From Sphaerisporangium rhizosphaerae (lineage in GTDB: Bacteria; Actinomycetota; Actinomycetes; Streptosporangiales; Streptosporangiaceae), in assembly GCF_042665155.1 (NCBI RefSeq), contig NZ_JBHTCG010000022.1, positions 1 to 64,000 on the forward strand: 64,000 nt of DNA, given 5' to 3'. Shown here piece after piece: positions 43,229 through 51,856 of this stretch. A model generated the notes under the pieces. That model worked only from the letters and a program-made list of their open reading frames with translations, ran no database searches and was not told the DNA's origin. The position numbers were made by a program, and so were the translations under genes. How positions within the stretch are numbered: position 1 is the stretch's first letter; the number at the start of each line of letters is the position of its first letter.

Positions 43229-44368
43229 ATGGCACCCACCCCAGATTTGGTGACGGCCGCCCTGGCGACGGTCAACGACCCGGAGATCCGCCGGCCGATC
43301 ACCGACCTCGGCATGGTCAAGAGCGTCGATATCTCCCCCGACGGGGTGGTGCGGGTCGGCGTCTACCTCACCGTCGCCGGCTGCCCGATGCGCGACACGA
43401 TCACCCGTGACGTCACCGCCGCCGTCTCCAAGGTCGAGGGCGTCAGCGGCGTCCAGGTCGAGCTGGACGTCATGAGCGCCGAGCAGCGCAAGACCCTGCA
43501 GACGAGCCTGCGCGGCAACCGGGGCCCCGAGAAGGAGATCCCCTTCGCCAAGCCCGGCTCGCTCACCCGCGTCTTCGCCGTCGCCAGCGGCAAGGGCGGG
43601 GTCGGCAAGTCGTCGGTCACCGTCAACCTGGCCGCGGCGATGGCGTCCTCGGGCCTGAAGGTCGGCGTCGTGGACGCCGACATCTACGGGCACTCCGTCC
43701 CCCGCATGCTCGGCGTGAGCGACCGGCCGACCAAGGTCGAAGACATGATCATGCCGCCGGTGGCCCACGACATCAAGGTCATCTCGGTCGGCATGTTCAA
43801 GCCCCCGGGCAACAGCCCGGTGGTGTGGCGCGGCCCGATGCTCGACCGCGCGCTCCACCAGTTCCTCGCGGACGTCTACTGGGGTGACCTGGACGTGCTG
43901 CTGATGGACCTTCCCCCGGGCACCGGCGACATCGCGATCTCGGTGGCGCAGCGCATGCCCGGCGCCGAGATCCTGGTCGTGACCACCCCGCAGCAGGCCG
44001 CGGCCGAGGTCGCCGAGCGCGCCGGGTCCATCGCCTCGCAGACCCACCAGCAGATCGCCGGCGTCATCGAGAACATGGCGTGGCTGCCCTGCCCCCACTG
44101 CGACGAGCGCATCGCGGTGTTCGGCGAGGGCGGCGGCCAGGCCGTCGCCGACGGCCTCACCCGCACCCTCGGCACGCGCGTCCCGCTGCTCGGCCAGGTG
44201 CCGATCGACCTGCGCCTGCGCGAGGGCGGCGACGAGGGCAAGCCGCTCGTGCTCACCGACCCCGACTCCCCCGCCGCCACCGAGCTGCGGCGCATCGCCG
44301 ATGGCCTGAGCAGGCGGTCCAGCAGCCTGAAGGGCCTGCAACTGGGCCTGTCCCCGTCCGGCCGCTGA
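43229..44368 (+). CDS. mrp: Mrp/ApbC-type Fe-S cluster carrier ATPase
   Basis: A 379-residue P-loop ATPase that carries and delivers Fe-S clusters. An N-terminal MIP18/DUF59 domain (about 1-90) comes first. The deviant Walker A GKGGVGKSS is at residues 121-129, with Walker B-like LLMDLPPGTGD. The cluster-binding C-P-H-C is at residues 288-291. The ATG follows TAGCAT by 6 nt, with no ribosome-binding site. A strong terminator follows. It lies next to tatB, as mrp does in the mycobacterial sigE region. Confidence 0.93.
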   Translation: MAPTPDLVTAALATVNDPEIRRPITDLGMVKSVDISPDGVVRVGVYLTVAGCPMRDTITRDVTAAVSKVEGVSGVQVELDVMSAEQRKTLQTSLRGNRGPEKEIPFAKPGSLTRVFAVASGKGGVGKSSVTVNLAAAMASSGLKVGVVDADIYGHSVPRMLGVSDRPTKVEDMIMPPVAHDIKVISVGMFKPPGNSPVVWRGPMLDRALHQFLADVYWGDLDVLLMDLPPGTGDIAISVAQRMPGAEILVVTTPQQAAAEVAERAGSIASQTHQQIAGVIENMAWLPCPHCDERIAVFGEGGGQAVADGLTRTLGTRVPLLGQVPIDLRLREGGDEGKPLVLTDPDSPAATELRRIADGLSRRSSSLKGLQLGLSPSGR

Positions 44369-44428
44369 GCGCCCCGCCCTTCCGGCCGCTCGGCGACCGG
44401 GAGGGCCCGTCCTACGACGGACACGCGA

Positions 44429-44460
44429 AAGGGCCGCCCCCGGTCTCGGGGGCGGCCCTT
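44429..44460. terminator. Terminator after mrp
   Basis: A 13-bp perfect stem AAGGGCCGCCCCC and its complement with a 6-nt loop GGTCTC. Confidence 0.8.
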
Positions 44461-44539
44461 CGGCATGTCGTGCGGCTCGGACCGGCCTCGCCGGCGCGGC
44501 GGCCTCGGACGCCACCCGGCCGGATGGCCCGGCGTCACG

Positions 44540-44608
44540 GGCTCAGGCGACCTCGGCGCACGGGCTCAGGTGGCCTCCGCGTCGCGGCTCAGGTGGCCTC
44601 GGCGTCGT
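44540..44608. repeat. 23-bp tandem repeat spanning the tatB stop codon
   Basis: Three copies (44540, 44563, 44586) of GGCTCAGGYGRCCTCSGCGYMSB-type units. The last copy contains the tatB stop codon, so the gene end looks duplicated downstream. Confidence 0.75.
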
Positions 44609-44984
44609 ACGGGGGGATCTCGCCGTAACCGAGCTCGTCGCCGGCCGTGGTGGCGTACACGTCGGCCGTGCCGCCGTAGGCGTCGGTGTACGGCTCGCTC
44701 TGGCCGGGGGTGTGGTCCGCGGCCGGCCGGTTCCAGTCGTCCTCGAGATCTTGGAGCAGGTGCTTCCTGACGAAGTTCTTCGGATGCAGGTCGGTCGGGT
44801 CGAAGTTGGCGAACTCGGGACCGAGGTTCTCCTGCAGGTCGCTCTTGGCGTTGTTGGCCATCTGGCGGATCTGCCGCAGCGTGCGGCCCGCCTGGGCGGC
44901 GGCCTGGGGCAGCTTCTCGGGCCCGAAGACGAGAAGGGCGATGACCACGAGTGCCAAGACCTCAGGCCAGCCGAGTCCGAACAC
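44589..44984 (-). CDS. tatB: Sec-independent translocase subunit TatB
   Basis: A twin-arginine translocation component of 131 residues. A short N-terminal transmembrane helix with the Glu/Pro hinge (MFGLGWPEVLALVVIALLVFGPEKLP) is followed by an amphipathic helix (QAGRTLRQIRQMANNAK) and an acidic variable tail. It probably forms the TatBC substrate receptor. GTG 44982-44984 has AGGAG 6 nt upstream. It is downstream of htrA on the same strand. TatA and TatB are hard to separate by sequence; position and length favour TatB. Confidence 0.9.
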   Translation of the reverse strand: MFGLGWPEVLALVVIALLVFGPEKLPQAAAQAGRTLRQIRQMANNAKSDLQENLGPEFANFDPTDLHPKNFVRKHLLQDLEDDWNRPAADHTPGQSEPYTDAYGGTADVYATTAGDELGYGEIPPYDAEAT

Positions 44985-45103
44985 GGTGATCTCCTACGCT
45001 TTCCTACGCCCACGCCTGGCGTCGGCCGGGTTCGTCCGACGGCGACATGGTTCTTCCCAGAGTAATGCGTGACCCGGCATGGGGCGCAATGAGCCGGCGC
45101 CGA

Positions 45104-46819
45104 TCAGGACGGCTGCGGCGTCGGGACGGGCACGGCGTCGATGGTCACGGTGGTGGTGCGCTCGCCGCCGTTCCGCTGGTACTTGATGGTGACCTTGTCG
45201 CCGGGCGCCTTGCTGCGGATGGTGACGATCAGCTCCGACGGCTGGGTCACCGGGGTGTCGTCGACCGAGAGGATGACGTCGCCGGGCTTGAGCCCCGCCT
45301 TGTCGGCCGGGCCGCCGGGGGTGACCGGCTGCTGGCCGCCCTGCGGAGTGGCGGCGATGCGGACGCCCTCGCCGGTGTAGTTCTCGTCGATCGAGACGCC
45401 GATGCGGGACTTCTTGGCCGTGCCGGTGGTGACGAGCTCTTCGGCGATGCGCCGGACGTGGTTGACCGGGATGGAGAACCCGAGCCCGATGCTGCCGCTC
45501 TGCCCGCCGAGGGAGGAGTTGCCGAGCGTCGCGATGGCCGAGTTGACGCCGATCACCTCGCCCGCGGCGTTGACCAGCGGGCCGCCCGAGTTGCCGGGGT
45601 TGATCGCCGCGTCGGTCTGGATGGCGTTGATGAACGACGACTCCGAGCCGCTCTCGCCGCCGGCGGTGACCGGGCGGTTGAGGGAGCTGACGATGCCGGT
45701 GGTGACCGTGCCGGACAGCCCGAGGGGCGAGCCGATCGCGATGACGGGGTCGCCCACGACGACCCGGTCGGAGTTGCCCAGGAAGATCTCGGGGGCGCCG
45801 AAGGTGTCGGCCGGCCTGACCACCGCGATGTCGGAGCTCGGGTCGCGCCCGACGATCGTGCCCGTCGTGGACTTCTTGTTGTTGAAGGTCACCTTGATGG
45901 TGCCGGTCTGGGCCGCGGCGGCCACCACGTGGTTGTTGGTGACGATGTACCCGCCCTTGATCAGGAAGCCCGAGCCGGTGCCCGCCTCGCTGTTGCCCCG
46001 CACCTCGAGGGAGACGACGCTCGGCAGGACCTTCGAGGCCACGCCGGCCACGGAGTCGGGAGGACGGTTGACGACCACGCCGCTCGGCGTGCCGAGGCTG
46101 TAGGAGGGGTTGATGCCCGAGCCGCCGGACCGGGTGAGCAGGTAGGTGCCGAGGCTGCCGAGAATCGAGGCGACCAGCGCGATGACGACGGCGAGGGTCG
46201 CCACCACGCCGGTGCGCGGGCGGCGCGAGCCGCAGCCGCCGGTCTCGGCCGGCGGCGCGCCGGGCGGCGGCAGCCAGCCGGGGCCCATGCCGTAGGCGCC
46301 GCGCGGCGGCGGGGGCGGCGGCGCGCCGTACAAGCCGCCGGGGCCGCCGAAGCCCGCGGGGCCTCCCGGGCCTCCCGGCGAGGGCGGCAGCGGGCCGCCG
46401 GCGGGGTTGCCCCACCCGGAGGCGGAGTCCTCACCGGGCCGCCTGCCCTCGGCGGCGAAGGGGATCAGTCCGGTGGCGTCACCGGAGTGCGGGGCCGGAC
46501 GGTGGCCCTCGGCCCCGAACGCCATGGTGCCGCCCTCGGCGGTGAACGGGTCGCGCGCCGGGGCGCCGGGCTCGGCGGCGAACGGATCGCGCCCCTGCGC
46601 CCCGTACTGGGCGGTGGAGACCTCACGCCCCTGGCCGGAGTGCTCACCCGCGAAAGGGTCGCGCCCCGGCTCGCCGGACGGCCAGGCGTCGGACGCGGGC
46701 AGGAACTCGGGCCTGACCCGCATGCCGCCGCCTGGAGACTCCGATGTCGAGCCATCCCCGGACCGCTGGGGTGGAGTGGCCACGTCCCCGCTGTCGAAGG
46801 TACGTGTCTCGTCGGTCAT
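45104..46819 (-). CDS. htrA: HtrA/DegP-type S1C serine protease with PDZ domain
   Basis: A membrane-anchored envelope quality-control protease of 571 residues. A ~205-residue Pro/Gly-rich disordered cytoplasmic part with repeated FAAEG..PFAAE motifs comes first, then one transmembrane helix (about 206-229). The trypsin-like domain has His in NNHVVA (about 296), Asp in SSDIAVV (about 330) and Ser in NPGNSGGP (about 410). A C-terminal PDZ domain follows (about 470-560). It lies downstream of sigE and the anti-sigma gene as in mycobacteria. The 227-bp gap before it contains nested inverted repeats that may hold its own promoter. Confidence 0.93.
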   Translation of the reverse strand: MTDETRTFDSGDVATPPQRSGDGSTSESPGGGMRVRPEFLPASDAWPSGEPGRDPFAGEHSGQGREVSTAQYGAQGRDPFAAEPGAPARDPFTAEGGTMAFGAEGHRPAPHSGDATGLIPFAAEGRRPGEDSASGWGNPAGGPLPPSPGGPGGPAGFGGPGGLYGAPPPPPPRGAYGMGPGWLPPPGAPPAETGGCGSRRPRTGVVATLAVVIALVASILGSLGTYLLTRSGGSGINPSYSLGTPSGVVVNRPPDSVAGVASKVLPSVVSLEVRGNSEAGTGSGFLIKGGYIVTNNHVVAAAAQTGTIKVTFNNKKSTTGTIVGRDPSSDIAVVRPADTFGAPEIFLGNSDRVVVGDPVIAIGSPLGLSGTVTTGIVSSLNRPVTAGGESGSESSFINAIQTDAAINPGNSGGPLVNAAGEVIGVNSAIATLGNSSLGGQSGSIGLGFSIPVNHVRRIAEELVTTGTAKKSRIGVSIDENYTGEGVRIAATPQGGQQPVTPGGPADKAGLKPGDVILSVDDTPVTQPSELIVTIRSKAPGDKVTIKYQRNGGERTTTVTIDAVPVPTPQPS

Positions 46820-46838
46820 CGAAGGCTCACTCCCGAGG

Positions 46839-46947
46839 CCGGTCTACGTGGCTACGACAGATTGTCGCTCGGACCGCATACGAGCGCCGTAAACGCCCTG
46901 ACGGGTCCCTCCGATCGTATGCCCGCCCCGGCCGTGACGTAGACCGG
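46839..46947. promoter_or_regulatory. Nested inverted repeats between the anti-sigma and htrA genes
   Basis: Outer 11-bp arms CCGGTCTACGT (46839-46849) / ACGTAGACCGG (46937-46947) enclose inner arms CATACGA (46877-46883) / TCGTATG (46915-46921). This is a likely control region of htrA. Confidence 0.4.
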
Positions 46948-47046
46948 ACGGCTCGCTGACCGGCCTCTGGAGCCACTACAGCGCCGGGAGCGGCCCGCAC
47001 GGGACCGGCTCCCGGCCTGACGGCGCGGCCCCGCGCGGGCCGGGCG

Positions 47047-47574
47047 TCAGGGCTGGCCGGTGGGCGTGACGCCCCTTCCGGGCACGACCTGGCCGGCCGG
47101 CGCGGTCGCCCGGTGCTGGTTGGCGAACATCTCCACCGGCGGCGTCGGCGGCCGGTTGTTCACGCCGCCCACCATGAACAAGGTGCCGAGTGCGACGGCC
47201 GCCGAGGCGACGCCGACCGCGACGTACCCGGCGCGGCGGCCGCCCGCCTGCCGTCCCGGCCCCGAGAAGCCGCCGCGGCGGCCCGGCCGGTTGTCGGCCG
47301 GTGCGCCGTTCAGCGAGTACGACGGAGTGGGAAAGGGACGCACGCGCGGCGGGACGGGGCCCCCCGGCTCGGACATCCGCAGCAGGGACATGGTGAGGTC
47401 CGCCGGCACGGCGGGCGGTTCGAGTGACCTGAGACGGCTCTTGAGCGCCCGCATGGCGTCCAGCTCCGCGCGGCAGTCCGCGCAGAACGTCAGGTGCGCC
47501 AGGGCGCGCTCGCGCTCGGCGTGGCCGAGCTCTCCGTCGATCAGCGCTGAGGCGCGCTCTCCGAGATGGCTCAT
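47047..47574 (-). CDS. rseA: Zinc-binding anti-sigma factor (ZAS/RseA-like)
   Basis: A membrane-anchored anti-sigma factor of 175 residues for the adjacent SigE. The N-terminal ZAS domain has H27-x3-C31-x2-C34 (HLTFCADC), the redox-sensitive zinc site. A ~75-residue linker, one transmembrane helix (about 113-137) and a short extracytoplasmic Pro-rich tail follow. Its ATG overlaps the sigE stop by 4 bp (ATGA), so sigma and anti-sigma are made in step. The symbol follows the mycobacterial locus. Confidence 0.9.
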   Translation of the reverse strand: MSHLGERASALIDGELGHAERERALAHLTFCADCRAELDAMRALKSRLRSLEPPAVPADLTMSLLRMSEPGGPVPPRVRPFPTPSYSLNGAPADNRPGRRGGFSGPGRQAGGRRAGYVAVGVASAAVALGTLFMVGGVNNRPPTPPVEMFANQHRATAPAGQVVPGRGVTPTGQP

Positions 47575-48230
47575 GCTCCCTCCCTGCTGACGGTCGGGGG
47601 GAGTTCGTCGCGACGGGGCGCACGGTGCTCGAGCGCCTCGCGCAACTGGCTGCGACCGCGATGGATCCGGCTGCGGACGGTGCCCAGCTTCACGCCGAGC
47701 GTCGCCGCGATCTCCTCATAGGACAGGCCTTCGATGTCGCAGAGCACCACCGCGGCGCGGAACTCCGGCTGCAGCGAGTCGAGCGCCGCCTGGATGTCCG
47801 GTTCGAGCTGGGCGTCGTCGTACACCTGCGCCGGGGACGGCTCGCGGCCGCGCAGACGCTCCCCCGCGTCGTCGCCGAGCCCCTCGAAGCGGATGCGCTG
47901 CCTGCGCCGCGCCATGTCGAGGAACAGGTTCGTCGTGATGCGGTGCAGCCAGCCCTCGAAGGTGCCCGGCGTGTAGCTCGACAGCGACCTGAACACCCGG
48001 ACGAAGACCTCCTGGGTGAGGTCCTCGGCGTCGTGGACGTTGCCGGTCAGCCGGTAGGCGAGGCGATAGACGCGCGCCGAATGGGCGCGGACGACCTCCT
48101 CCCATGTGGGAGGCGTCCAACCTCCGTCGGGTAGCCGGGGATCGCTCCCCGGCGACGCACTGTCGGGAGTATCGGCCTGGTGGTTGTCCTCCACCAGCAC
48201 TCCTCTCTCCGGGACCACCGCTACAGCCAT
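47571..48230 (-). CDS. sigE: ECF sigma factor SigE
   Basis: An extracytoplasmic-function sigma factor of 219 residues. Region 2 (ARVYRLAYRLTGNVHDAEDLTQEVFVRVFRSL, about 60-120) and region 4 (LQPEFRAAVVLCDIEGLSYEEIAATL...VRSRIHRGR, about 150-205) are joined by an acidic linker. Gene order with anti-sigma, htrA and tatB downstream and an O-methyltransferase upstream matches mycobacterial sigE. The ATG at 48230 (AGCAGG just upstream) is preferred over an extension to 48326, which would run toward the promoter. Its upstream GGAAC-N17-CGTT box suggests autoregulation. Confidence 0.93.
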   Translation of the reverse strand: MAVAVVPERGVLVEDNHQADTPDSASPGSDPRLPDGGWTPPTWEEVVRAHSARVYRLAYRLTGNVHDAEDLTQEVFVRVFRSLSSYTPGTFEGWLHRITTNLFLDMARRRQRIRFEGLGDDAGERLRGREPSPAQVYDDAQLEPDIQAALDSLQPEFRAAVVLCDIEGLSYEEIAATLGVKLGTVRSRIHRGRSQLREALEHRAPRRDELPPTVSREGA

Positions 48231-48324
48231 AGTGCCTGCTTTCGTCCCTTCCTGCGTACCCACCGGCCATTGAGGCCGGACCGTGTTCTTCGAAGGCCTT
48301 GAACAAAGGTCGTTCAAAGCGTGC

Positions 48325-48350
48325 AACGTACCCGTTGTGGCGTGAGTTCC
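48325..48350 (-). promoter_or_regulatory. Putative SigE-dependent (ECF) promoter of sigE
   Basis: Minus-strand -35 GGAAC (48346-48350) and -10 CGTT (48325-48328) are separated by 17 bp, about 95 nt before the sigE ATG. This is the classic stress-sigma arrangement. Confidence 0.65.
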
Positions 48351-48417
48351 CGTTCGGCCCCGACTCCCCTAGGCTGCGACCAATACGTGCCACGGCGAAG
48401 GCGGGGAGGAGAGGCCG

Positions 48418-49068
48418 ATGGCCCCGACGCCGACCAGTCCGGTGGAGGCCACGCTGGCCTACGCGGAGGAGTTCCATTCCGAAGACGAGGTGCTCAGCGC
48501 CGCGAGACGGCGCGGCATGGAGGTGGGCGCCGTCCCGATCCTGCCCGGCGGCGGCGCGGCCCTGTGCTTCCTCGCCACGGCGATCAGCGCCAGGTCCGTG
48601 GTCGAGGTCGGCACCGGCTGCGGCGTCTCGGGGTTGTGGCTGCTGCGCGGCATGCGTCCCGACGGCACGCTGACCAGCGTCGACGCCGAGCCCGAGCACC
48701 AGAGGCTCGCACGGCACGCCTTCGCGGAAGCGGGCTTCTCCGGCAGCAGGGTGCGCCTGATCGGCGGCAGGGCCCTGGACGTTCTGCCGCGCCTGGCCGA
48801 CGGCGGCTACGACATGGTGTTCTGCGACGCCGCCAAGCAGGAGTACGGCGACTACCTGGCGGAGGCCGTGCGCCTGCTGCGGCTCGGCGGCATCGTCGCC
48901 TTCGACCACGCGCTGTGGCACAACCGGGTCGCCGACCCGGCGCAGCGCGACCCGGACACCGTGGCGATCCGCGAGCTGGGCAAGCTGATCAGGTCGGACG
49001 ACCGGCTGCGCGCGCTGATGATGCCGCTGGGCGACGGCCTCCTGGCCGCCGTCAAGATCGCCAACTGA
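48418..49068 (+). CDS. O-methyltransferase, class I SAM-dependent (COMT-like)
   Basis: A 216-residue Rossmann-fold methyltransferase of the catechol/caffeoyl-CoA O-methyltransferase group. Motif I VVEVGTGCGVSGLWLL and the acidic TSVDAEPE loop bind SAM, with metal-ligand-type FCDAAK and FDHALW downstream. A strong GGGGAGGAGAGG precedes the ATG. It is divergent from sigE, exactly as an O-methyltransferase gene is in the mycobacterial locus. Substrate unknown. Confidence 0.9.
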   Translation: MAPTPTSPVEATLAYAEEFHSEDEVLSAARRRGMEVGAVPILPGGGAALCFLATAISARSVVEVGTGCGVSGLWLLRGMRPDGTLTSVDAEPEHQRLARHAFAEAGFSGSRVRLIGGRALDVLPRLADGGYDMVFCDAAKQEYGDYLAEAVRLLRLGGIVAFDHALWHNRVADPAQRDPDTVAIRELGKLIRSDDRLRALMMPLGDGLLAAVKIAN

Positions 49069-49091
49069 CGGGCGGCACGGGCGGCGGGCCG

Positions 49092-49199
49092 GGCTCAGGC
49101 GTGGTGCGCGGTGGACCCGGTCCAGGCGTGGCCGGCGGTCGGCCCGGTTGAGGCGTGGCCGGCGACCGGCCCGGCTCAGGCGTAGTGCGCGGTGAACCA
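49092..49199. repeat. 27-28-bp tandem repeat spanning the pepA stop codon
   Basis: Four copies aligned on CAGGCG/GAGGCG at 49095, 49123, 49150 and 49177. The last copy contains the pepA stop and final codons, so the gene end appears to have been duplicated outward three times. Confidence 0.8.
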
Positions 49200-50615
49200 G
49201 TCGAGCAGCAGGCGGGCGCCGAACCCCGTCGCGCCCTTGGTGAAGACCCCGTCGTCCGCGGTGGTGCGGGCCACGCCGGCGATGTCGAGGTGGGCCCAGC
49301 GCCGCCCGCCGGTGAACTCGCGCAGGAACAGCGCCGCGGTGATGGAGCCGCCGCCGTACTTGTTCGCGGAGTCCACGTTGGCCAGGTCGGCGATCTCGGA
49401 GTCGAGCGCGGCGCGGTACTCGTCGATGAGCGGCATCCGCCACAGCGCCTCGCCGGACCTCGCGCCCGCCTCCAGCAGTTCCTTGGCCAGGTCGTCGCCG
49501 GTGGAGTACACCGCGCCGATGTCGCGTCCCAGCGCGATGCCGACGGCCCCTGTGAGCGTGGCCAGGTCGATGACGGTGTCGGGCTCCAGCACGTCGTCTG
49601 CGTAGGCCAGGGCGTCGGCGAGCACGAGCCTTCCCTCGGCGTCGGTGTTGAGCACCTCCACCGTGCGGCCGCCGTAGTGGGTGATCACGTCGCCGGGCCG
49701 CTGCGCGCTGCCCGAGGGCATGTTCTCGGCGGCGGCGACCAGGCCGGTGACGCGCGCCCGCACGCCGAGCCGGCGCAGCGCCCCGAGCACGGCGATCACC
49801 ACGGCGCCGCCCGCCATGTCGGTCTTCATGAACTTCATGCCCTCGGTCGGCTTGAGGGACAACCCGCCGCTGTCGAAGGTGATGCCCTTGCCGATCAGCA
49901 CGATGTGCGGGCCCGCGGGAGCCTCGGGCTCGTAGGAGAGCTGGATCAGCCGCGGCGTGCTCACCGACCCCTGACCCACCGCCAGGATGCCGCCGAACCC
50001 GCCCTCGGCCAGCTCGCCCGGCTCCCACACCTTGACCGCGAGGCCCTCGCGCCCGGCGATCTCGGCGGCGCGGGCGGCCAGCCAGGCGGGGTTCTTCTCC
50101 GAGGACGGGGTGTTGGCCAGGTCGCGGGTGAGGGCCGTGGCGCGGGCGGTCACCTCGGCGCGCTCGACGGCCGCGCGGGCCCGTTCGGGGCCCGACAGGC
50201 GGATCTCCTCGACGGCCCTTGCCCGGACCGCCCCGATGCGCATCGTGTAGGAGCCCAGGAGCGCTCCCTCGGCCAGGGCGGCCCAGCCCGCCTCGCCGGC
50301 GCCGGGGGGCAGGGCGATGTCGATGGCCCGGCGTCCCCGGGCCCGCCGGGCGAGCACGCCGCCGGCCTTGCGCAGGGCGCGCGGCCCGCCGTCGCCGATG
50401 CCGTACAGCAGGACCCGCCGCACCGCGTCGCCGTGCGAGATCGGCACCTCCACGACCTCGCCGGGCTCGCCCTTGGCGTCGTGGTGGGCGAGGAGGGCGG
50501 GGACCGGCACGGGCAGTTCCACCTCGGCGGTGAGTTCGCTCCCGAACGGCACCGCCAGCAGGTCGGCGTCCTGCGCGGGCGATTCGACGAAGCTCAGCTC
50601 GGTCTCGATGGGCAT
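49176..50615 (-). CDS. pepA: Leucyl aminopeptidase (M17 family)
   Basis: A cytosolic dizinc/manganese aminopeptidase of 479 residues that removes N-terminal residues from peptides. The C-terminal M17 domain has IGKGITFDSGG (catalytic Lys and metal Asp), MKTDMAGG and the signature NTDAEGRL. The N-terminal macro-like domain is shorter and more divergent. GGAGG precedes the ATG. It sits between the O-methyltransferase and DUF3117, an insertion relative to the mycobacterial order. Confidence 0.94.
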   Translation of the reverse strand: MPIETELSFVESPAQDADLLAVPFGSELTAEVELPVPVPALLAHHDAKGEPGEVVEVPISHGDAVRRVLLYGIGDGGPRALRKAGGVLARRARGRRAIDIALPPGAGEAGWAALAEGALLGSYTMRIGAVRARAVEEIRLSGPERARAAVERAEVTARATALTRDLANTPSSEKNPAWLAARAAEIAGREGLAVKVWEPGELAEGGFGGILAVGQGSVSTPRLIQLSYEPEAPAGPHIVLIGKGITFDSGGLSLKPTEGMKFMKTDMAGGAVVIAVLGALRRLGVRARVTGLVAAAENMPSGSAQRPGDVITHYGGRTVEVLNTDAEGRLVLADALAYADDVLEPDTVIDLATLTGAVGIALGRDIGAVYSTGDDLAKELLEAGARSGEALWRMPLIDEYRAALDSEIADLANVDSANKYGGGSITAALFLREFTGGRRWAHLDIAGVARTTADDGVFTKGATGFGARLLLDWFTAHYA

Positions 50616-50720
50616 GGTGGCCTCCCCGGCCTGGAAAGTGCGACAGCCCCGGCGTGGGGGTCTGACCCGGCCGCCGGGGCCGTCAAGTCGCCTGTGTCGA
50701 TGGGTCGTATCAGGGGTATG

Positions 50721-50888
50721 TCAGCCGACGACGTTCTTCAGAGCGTCGCCAAGGGCTCTGGCCTCGTCCGGTGAGAGTTCGACGACGAGCCGGCCGCCAC
50801 CCTCCAGAGGGACCCGCATGACAATGCCCCGTCCTTCCTTGGTGACCTCCAGCGGACCGTCGCCAGTCCGCGGCTTCATCGCCGCCAT
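50721..50888 (-). CDS. DUF3117 protein
   Basis: A 55-residue protein that begins MAAMKPRTGDGP and is nearly identical in layout to DUF3117 proteins throughout actinobacteria. It is probably one small beta domain; function unknown. The ATG 50886-50888 has AAGGGA about 7 nt upstream, so the longer frame to 50963 is not needed. An orthologue lies next to tag in the mycobacterial block. Confidence 0.92.
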   Translation of the reverse strand: MAAMKPRTGDGPLEVTKEGRGIVMRVPLEGGGRLVVELSPDEARALGDALKNVVG

Positions 50889-51067
50889 GCGTGTATCCCT
50901 TCCTGCCTCGGCCGGACGACACCGCCGCGCTCGTGTGCGCGCCCGGCCGCCCGCCGCTTTCACGTCTTCTGTGACGTCCCATTATCCCGCCTCGCGAGCG
51001 CGCATGGGTAACGATCTCCTCCCAGAATGCGTTGTCCGGGGCCCTGCGGCCGATCAAACTGGTCTAT

Positions 51068-51856
51068 GTGAACGCCCGCGCCGCGCTTTTCGACCTCTAC
51101 GGCGACCACCTGCGCATCCGCTCCGGACGGGCGTCCGTGGCCGCCCTGGTGCGGCTGCTGGCCCCCCTCGACATCGCCGCTCCGGCTGTCCGCACGGCGA
51201 TCTCGCGGATGGTGCGGCAGGACTGGCTCACCCCCGTCCGGCTCGCCCAGGGGCCGGGGTACGCGCTCACGCCCAAGTGCCTGCGCCGCCTGGACGAGGC
51301 CGCTTCGCGCATCTACCGCACGGGCTCGGCGGTGTGGCCGGGCCGGTGGCACGTGCTGGTCTTCCAGCCGGTGCGCGACCGGGCCAGGCGCGAGCGGCTG
51401 CGTGCCGACCTCGCCTTCCTCGGCTACGCCCCCCTGTGCGAGACCACCTGGGTCGGGCCGCGCGCCTCGCCGGAGCTGGACGCCCTGCTGGAGGAGCAGC
51501 GGGTCCGCGCCGACCACTTCGTGAGCACTCTGGACGGTGACCCGCGCGAGCTGGTGGCCCGCGCGTGGGACCTGGGCGCCATCGCGCGGGCCTACGAGGA
51601 GTGGATGGGGCAGGCGGCCGACCTGGTCGGGGCCGTCTCGTGCGACGCCCCGGACGACCAGATCTTCGCCGCGCGGAGCAGGCTGGTCCACGGATGGCGC
51701 AACTTCCTGTTCCGCGATCCCGGCCTGCCGGCCGAACTCCTCCCGCCCGCCTGGCCGGGCGACAAGGCCCGTGCCTATTTCGAACAGGAGGCGGCCCGGC
51801 TGCTCCCGGCGGCCGCCGCCTTCGTCGACCGCAACCTGGACAAAGGAGTCCACTGA
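51068..51856 (+). CDS. paaX: PaaX-family transcriptional repressor
   Basis: A 262-residue regulator of the phenylacetyl-CoA-responsive PaaX family. An N-terminal winged helix (about 10-75, with AVRTAISRMVRQDWL), a central CRISPR-Cas2-like fold (WHVLVFQPVRDRARRERLRADL) and a C-terminal PaaX domain follow in order. The GTG at 51068 gives the typical V-NARAALFDLYGDHL start; the longer TTG at 51032 is less likely. It is coupled (TGATG) to the enoyl-CoA hydratase gene, so it probably controls that gene in response to an aryl-CoA. Confidence 0.9.
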   Translation: MNARAALFDLYGDHLRIRSGRASVAALVRLLAPLDIAAPAVRTAISRMVRQDWLTPVRLAQGPGYALTPKCLRRLDEAASRIYRTGSAVWPGRWHVLVFQPVRDRARRERLRADLAFLGYAPLCETTWVGPRASPELDALLEEQRVRADHFVSTLDGDPRELVARAWDLGAIARAYEEWMGQAADLVGAVSCDAPDDQIFAARSRLVHGWRNFLFRDPGLPAELLPPAWPGDKARAYFEQEAARLLPAAAAFVDRNLDKGVH

